Below, one piece after another: positions 6,107 to 9,211 of a DNA stretch of 9,211 nt (position 1 is its first letter; each line of letters opens with the position of its first letter). A program made the position numbers and the translations under genes. The DNA is from Methylorubrum extorquens (GTDB taxonomy: Bacteria; Pseudomonadota; Alphaproteobacteria; Rhizobiales; Beijerinckiaceae), in the NCBI GenBank assembly GCA_019695455.1, contig JAEUAC010000157.1, positions 1 through 9,211 of the forward strand. The letters run 5' to 3'. Below the pieces are notes generated by a model, which saw only the letters and a program-made list of their open reading frames with translations, ran no database searches and had not been told where the DNA came from.

Positions 6107-7312
6107 TCAGCTCTTGGCGACCAGCGGGCAATTGCCTTCGGCCATCGGCCGGAAGGCCTGCTCCGCCGGCACCTTGGCCAGGATCTTGAGGAGGTCCCAC
6201 TCGCCCTTCGATTCCTCGGGCTTCTTCACCTCGAGGAGGAGCGCGTCGTGCATCTTGCGGCCGTCGGCCCGGACCGAGCCCTTGCCGAACAGGATGTCGT
6301 CGGTCGGGTTCGCCTTCATCCAGGCCATGACTTTCGCGGGATCCTTCGACTTCTCGGCCGCCACGGCCTTCAGGTAGTGGATGACGCTCGAATACGTGCC
6401 GGCATTGGTCATGTTCGGCATGCGGCCGGCCTTCGCCAAGAAGCGCTTGGACCATTCGCGCGTCGCGTCGTTCTCGTCCCAGTAGAAGGTCTCGCTGAAG
6501 ACGAGGCCCTGCGCGGTCCGCAGGCCGAGCGCCTTCACGTCGTTCACGAACATGAGGAGCGCCGCCAGGCTCTGCCCGCCCTGCGTGATGCCGAACTCGG
6601 AGGCCTGCTTGATCGAGTTGATCGTGTCGCCGCCCGCGTTGGCGAGCCCGATGACCTTCGCCTTCGAAGCCTGCGCCTGGAGCAGGAAGGACGAGAAGTC
6701 GTTGGACGGGAACGGCGTCTTCACGCTGCCGACGACCTGCCCGCCGTTCTTCTTCACGACCGCGCTCGTGTCGCGCTCCAGCGCGTGGCCGAAGGCGTAG
6801 TCGGCCGTGAGGAAGAACCAGGTGTTCCCGCCCCGCTTCACCATGGCGCCGCCCGTCACGTTCGCGAGCTGCACCGTGTCGTAGGCCCAGTGGATCGTGT
6901 TGGGCGAGCATTGCGCGCCCGTGAGGTCGGACGTCGCCGCGCCGGAATTGAGGAAGATCTTGTTCTTCTCGCGCGTGATCTGGTTGATGGCGAGCGCCAC
7001 CGACGAGGTCGGCACGTCGAGGATGACGTCCACGCCGTCCTGGTCGTACCATTGGCGGGCGATGTTCGAGCCCACGTCCGGCTTGTTCTGGTGGTCGGCG
7101 GCGACGACGGTCGCCGTCACGCCCTTCTCGGACGCCTTGAAGTCCTCGACGGCCATCCTGGCCGCGATCTCGGACCCCTCGCCGCCGATGTCCGAATAGA
7201 CGCCGGACCGGTCGTTCAGCACGCCCAGCTTGACGGCGACCTGCGCTTGCGCGGCGCCGAGCGACACCGCCCACAGGGCGGTTGCGACCGACAACCCTCT
7301 CATCGTGACCAT
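6107..7312 (-). CDS. Liv-type ABC transporter periplasmic binding protein, paralogue C (proximal)
   Basis: The product (401 residues) is the first of three tandem Peripla_BP_6 receptors. The ATG at 7312 has a GGAGGGAGAA ribosome site about 9 bases ahead, which favours it over a second ATG at 7303. The signal peptide ends at AAQA (about residue 23) before QVAVKLGVLNDRSGVY. Family stretches seen include AADHQNKPDVGSNIARQW, VPTSSVALAI, LNSGAATSDLTG, CSPNTIHWAYD, ADYAFGHALERDT and NCPLV at the end, and the length matches A. It has two cysteines in the mature part. It lies 41 bases downstream of livF, so it is probably the most strongly expressed receptor, helped by the hairpin at 6059-6086. It shares exact DNA blocks with both A and B. 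The ligand is not deducible. Confidence 0.93.
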   Translation of the reverse strand: MVTMRGLSVATALWAVSLGAAQAQVAVKLGVLNDRSGVYSDIGGEGSEIAARMAVEDFKASEKGVTATVVAADHQNKPDVGSNIARQWYDQDGVDVILDVPTSSVALAINQITREKNKIFLNSGAATSDLTGAQCSPNTIHWAYDTVQLANVTGGAMVKRGGNTWFFLTADYAFGHALERDTSAVVKKNGGQVVGSVKTPFPSNDFSSFLLQAQASKAKVIGLANAGGDTINSIKQASEFGITQGGQSLAALLMFVNDVKALGLRTAQGLVFSETFYWDENDATREWSKRFLAKAGRMPNMTNAGTYSSVIHYLKAVAAEKSKDPAKVMAWMKANPTDDILFGKGSVRADGRKMHDALLLEVKKPEESKGEWDLLKILAKVPAEQAFRPMAEGNCPLVAKS

Positions 7313-7353
7313 TGCGTTCTCCCTCCGGTTGTCGACGTTGCCCCTCCCCGGTC

Positions 7354-8112
7354 TCAGACGCCGAGGTAGGTGTGGAGCTTGTCGATGTTCGCATCGAGCT
7401 CGGCGTTGGGGATCATGTCCACCACCCGGCCCTGCTCGACGACGTAGTGCCGGTCCGCCACCGTCTGGGCGAACCGGAAGTTCTGCTCCACGAGCACGAT
7501 CGTGAAGCCCTGGCCCTTCAGGCGCTCGATGGTGCGGCCGATCTGCTGGACGATGACGGGGGCGAGGCCCTCCGTCGGCTCGTCGAGGAGAAGGAGCTTC
7601 GCGCCCGTGCGCAGGATGCGGCCGATGGCGAGCATCTGCTGCTCGCCGCCCGAGAGCTTGGTGCCCTGGCTGCCGGCCCGCTCCTTCAGGTTGGGGAACA
7701 GCTCGTGGATTTGGTCCACCGTCAGGCCGCCCGGCTTGATGATCGGCGGCAGCGTCAGGTTCTCCTTGACGGAGAGGCTCGAGAAGATGCCCCGCTCCTC
7801 CGGCACGTAGCCGACGCCGAGGCGCGCGACCGACCGGGACGACATCTTGATCGTCTCCTCGCCGCCGAAGCGGACCGAGCCGGTCCGCTTGCCCATGATG
7901 CCGATGATCGACTTCAGCGTGGTGGTCTTGCCGGCGCCGTTGCGGCCGAGCAGCGTGACCACCTCGCCCGCCCGCACGTCGAACGACACGCCGTGGAGGA
8001 CGTGGCTCTCGCCGTACCAGGCCTCGAGGTTCTGCACCGCGAGGAGCGCGCCGGGATCGATGGCCGGAAGCGTCGCGGCCGCGGGGCGGGACAGGGTCGC
8101 CGTCTCAGCCAT
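7354..8112 (-). CDS. livF: Liv-type ABC transporter ATPase LivF
   Basis: The product (252 residues) is a cytoplasmic ATPase that powers the importer together with LivG. Walker A is GRNGAGKTT (56-64), a VPEERGIF stretch follows (103-110), the signature is LSGGEQQ (153-159), and Walker B is LLLLDEPTEGLAP (173-185). The switch position reads LVEQN (207-211), with Q where many ABC proteins have H; this is usual in LivF. About 22 extra polar, Ala/Pro-rich residues precede the domain. The C-terminal part is typical (AQTVADRHYVVEQGRVV). The ATG at 8112 overlaps the livG stop by 8 bases, indicating coupled translation. The livF stop is 41 bases before receptor C. Confidence 0.95.
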   Translation of the reverse strand: MAETATLSRPAAATLPAIDPGALLAVQNLEAWYGESHVLHGVSFDVRAGEVVTLLGRNGAGKTTTLKSIIGIMGKRTGSVRFGGEETIKMSSRSVARLGVGYVPEERGIFSSLSVKENLTLPPIIKPGGLTVDQIHELFPNLKERAGSQGTKLSGGEQQMLAIGRILRTGAKLLLLDEPTEGLAPVIVQQIGRTIERLKGQGFTIVLVEQNFRFAQTVADRHYVVEQGRVVDMIPNAELDANIDKLHTYLGV

Positions 8113-8863
8113 GACCGGCTCCGATATAGGCTTCGATCACGCGGGAATCCTTGGACACGGTGGCGTAGTCGCCCTCCGCCAGCACGTTGCCGCGCGCCAG
8201 CACGGTGATGCGGTCCGAGAGCGAGGCGACGACCGACAGGTTGTGCTCGACCATCAGGATGGTGCGGTTCTGCGAGACGCGGCGGATGAGGGCGGAGGTG
8301 CGCTCGACGTCCTCGTGGCCCATGCCGGCCATGGGCTCGTCGAGGAGCAGCATCTCGGGCTCGAGCGCGAGCGTGGTCGCGATCTCGAGGGCGCGCTTGC
8401 GCCCGTAGGAGAGCTCGGCCGCCAGCACGTCGCAATAGGGCGTGAGCCCCACGGCCTCGATCAGGGCGCGCGCCTCGGCATTCAGCGAGCGCAGCACGCT
8501 CTCGGACCGCCAGAAGTCGAAGCTGTCGCCGCGCTTGCGGCGCTGCAGCGCGATCCGCACGTTCTCCAGCACCGTCATGGCGCCGAACACGGCCGAGATC
8601 TGGAAGGAGCGAACGAGGCCGAGGCGGGCCACGTCGGCCGGCTTCGTCCTCGTGATGTCGCGGCCCTTGTAGACGATGGAGCCGCGCGACGGCTCCAGGA
8701 ACTTCGTCAGGAGGTTGAAGCACGTCGTCTTGCCGGCACCGTTCGGCCCGATCAGCGCGTGGATCGATCCCCGCCGGACCTGCAGGTCCACATTGCCGAC
8801 GGCCGTGAACCCCTTGAAGTCACGCCCGAGCCCCGTCGTCGACAGGATGATGTCGTCCGGCAT
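8105..8863 (-). CDS. livG: Liv-type ABC transporter ATPase LivG
   Basis: The product (252 residues) is the partner ATPase and the first gene of the cluster. Walker A is GPNGAGKTT (39-47), the Q-loop lies in RSFQISAVF (about 85-93), the signature is LSYGRKRALEIA (151-162), Walker B is MLLLDEPMAG (171-180), and the H-loop is MVEHN (204-208). The LSYG form of the signature is common in LivG/UrtD-type ATPases and is not a defect. The start at ATG 8863 has AAGG about 5 bases ahead; no in-frame start lies further up. It lies 125 bases from the upstream SIMPL-domain gene on the same strand and overlaps livF by 8 bases. Confidence 0.95.
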   Translation of the reverse strand: MPDDIILSTTGLGRDFKGFTAVGNVDLQVRRGSIHALIGPNGAGKTTCFNLLTKFLEPSRGSIVYKGRDITRTKPADVARLGLVRSFQISAVFGAMTVLENVRIALQRRKRGDSFDFWRSESVLRSLNAEARALIEAVGLTPYCDVLAAELSYGRKRALEIATTLALEPEMLLLDEPMAGMGHEDVERTSALIRRVSQNRTILMVEHNLSVVASLSDRITVLARGNVLAEGDYATVSKDSRVIEAYIGAGHG

Positions 8864-8988
8864 CCTCGCCTTACCTGGATGTTCCCCAGCGCCGCCTTGT
8901 CCGACGGTCGCCGCACCGCATCAGCCATAGCGCTCCGCTCGAAGTCAACACGACGAAGGGAGTGGGTCCGCCTGACGCAGGACCCCTC
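8864..8988 (-). promoter_or_regulatory. Spacer ahead of livG with weak promoter candidate
   Basis: This 125-base gap is the likely place for the operon promoter. On the minus strand TTGACT (8948-8943) could be a -35 element. At 17 bases the -10 position would be GCTGAT (8925-8920), only a half match, so confidence is low. Between this and the SIMPL gene stop lies a hairpin (8964-8985). I see no operator palindrome or riboswitch-like fold. An out-of-frame ATG with a GGAG at 8928 opens a frame that runs into livG; I regard it as chance. Confidence 0.3.
8964..8985 (-). terminator. Candidate hairpin behind the SIMPL-domain gene
   Basis: GGGTCC (8964-8969) pairs with GGACCC (8980-8985), with an alternative inner CCTG/CAGG pairing, starting 3 bases after the SIMPL gene stop on the minus strand. 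There is no T-run. It marks a plausible transcript end and supports an independent promoter for livG. Confidence 0.35.
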
Positions 8989-9211
8989 TCAGGGCTCGCG
9001 CAACCGCCAGGTGATCTCGACGTCGGCCGCGACCGACACGAGCCCCGCCTCGATCGGGACCGACCGGGACGGAGCCGGAGCCGGCATCGCCCGCATGGCG
9101 GCCGCGTAGGGCATGCCCGGGCGCTCGGTCGGGGCCGGGCTCCGGATCGTCGCGATGGGCCCGAGCGACGCGCCCGCGGCCTCGGCGATGGCGCGCGCCC
9201 GCTCGACGGCG
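8989..9211 (-). CDS. SIMPL-domain (DUF541) protein, C-terminal fragment
   Basis: A leftward frame enters at the window edge and ends with TGA at 8991-8989, giving 73 codons. It includes ERARAIAEAAGASLGPIATI, an Ala/Met/Pro-rich linker (MPAPAP), and the closing VPIEAGLVSVAADVEITWRL. This pattern, a helix with IAEAAG..LGPI then a final strand PIEAGxVxVxAxVxxTW, is what I recall from the end of SIMPL/DUF541 proteins (YggE- and Omp28-like), usually periplasmic or surface proteins of uncertain role, some linked to oxidative stress. The N-terminal part is outside the window. No functional link to the transporter is evident. Confidence 0.65.
   Translation of the reverse strand, partial: AVERARAIAEAAGASLGPIATIRSPAPTERPGMPYAAAMRAMPAPAPSRSVPIEAGLVSVAADVEITWRLREP

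Noticed and set aside
4344..7199. Three rightward 100-codon frames (4344-4646, 5602-5904, 6897-7199) with similar products opposite A, B and C
   Set aside because: Their similarity to each other is inherited from the conserved sense proteins read backwards; the change pattern follows the sense codons and no ribosome sites stand out.
6027..7394. N-terminal extension of receptor B's frame by about 456 codons through receptor C
   Set aside because: The extension reads as Arg-rich nonsense in a shifted frame of paralogue C; a signal peptide begins at 6026 or 6014.
7480..7494. Glutamine in place of the H-loop histidine in LivF
   Set aside because: LVEQN is the usual LivF form, so it is not a defect.
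8381..8416. LSYG instead of LSGG in LivG, as a possibly broken ABC signature
   Set aside because: This variant is normal in LivG/UrtD-type ATPases, and all other motifs are intact.
8864..8928. Out-of-frame short frame starting at 8928 with GGAG upstream, as a small gene or leader peptide ahead of livG
   Set aside because: It has no stop before livG, overlaps livG in another frame, and resembles no known leader.

Overview
The window is very GC-rich and densely coding. It reads as chromosomal DNA of an alphaproteobacterium, most likely of the order Hyphomicrobiales and possibly Methylobacterium-like. This assignment rests on the homospermidine synthase start at the left edge, the Hyphomicrobiales-type substrate-binding proteins and the base composition. 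It is an inference, because no rRNA or other marker gene is present. I see no tRNA, rRNA, insertion sequence, integrase, CRISPR array or phage gene.

Left part (1-1549). The first 28 codons of homospermidine synthase run leftward off the edge (1-86). A 323-base divergent spacer (87-409) follows. It carries a well-formed intrinsic terminator pointing left, with no evident gene feeding into it. Next comes a rightward Bug/TctC-type periplasmic solute receptor (410-1381) without membrane partners nearby. A 168-base convergent spacer (1382-1549) holds two near-identical 8-bp hairpins, one behind each converging gene.

Central and right part (1550-8863). This is one leftward seven-gene ABC importer cluster of the branched-chain amino acid (HAAT/Liv) family. 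In transcription order it is livG, livF, three tandem paralogous periplasmic binding proteins (C 6107-7312, B 4806-6026, A 3551-4756), livH and livM. The ATPase genes overlap by 8 bases and livH/livM share their stop/start. The binding-protein genes are separated by 41-124 bases, and each is followed by a strong hairpin. A complete importer (two ATPases, two permeases) is therefore served by three receptors, which could widen the range of ligands captured. The ligand cannot be told from sequence; amino acids, amides, urea or small carboxylates are all known for this family.

Right edge (8864-9211). A 125-base spacer with a weak promoter candidate separates livG from the C-terminal 73 codons of a leftward SIMPL-domain (DUF541) protein.

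Overall this is a fairly ordinary transport region. The points worth a second look are the receptor triplication and its signs of divergence and patchy identity, the hairpin after each receptor, and the orphan leftward terminator ahead of homospermidine synthase. I see no clear evidence of a wholly new system.
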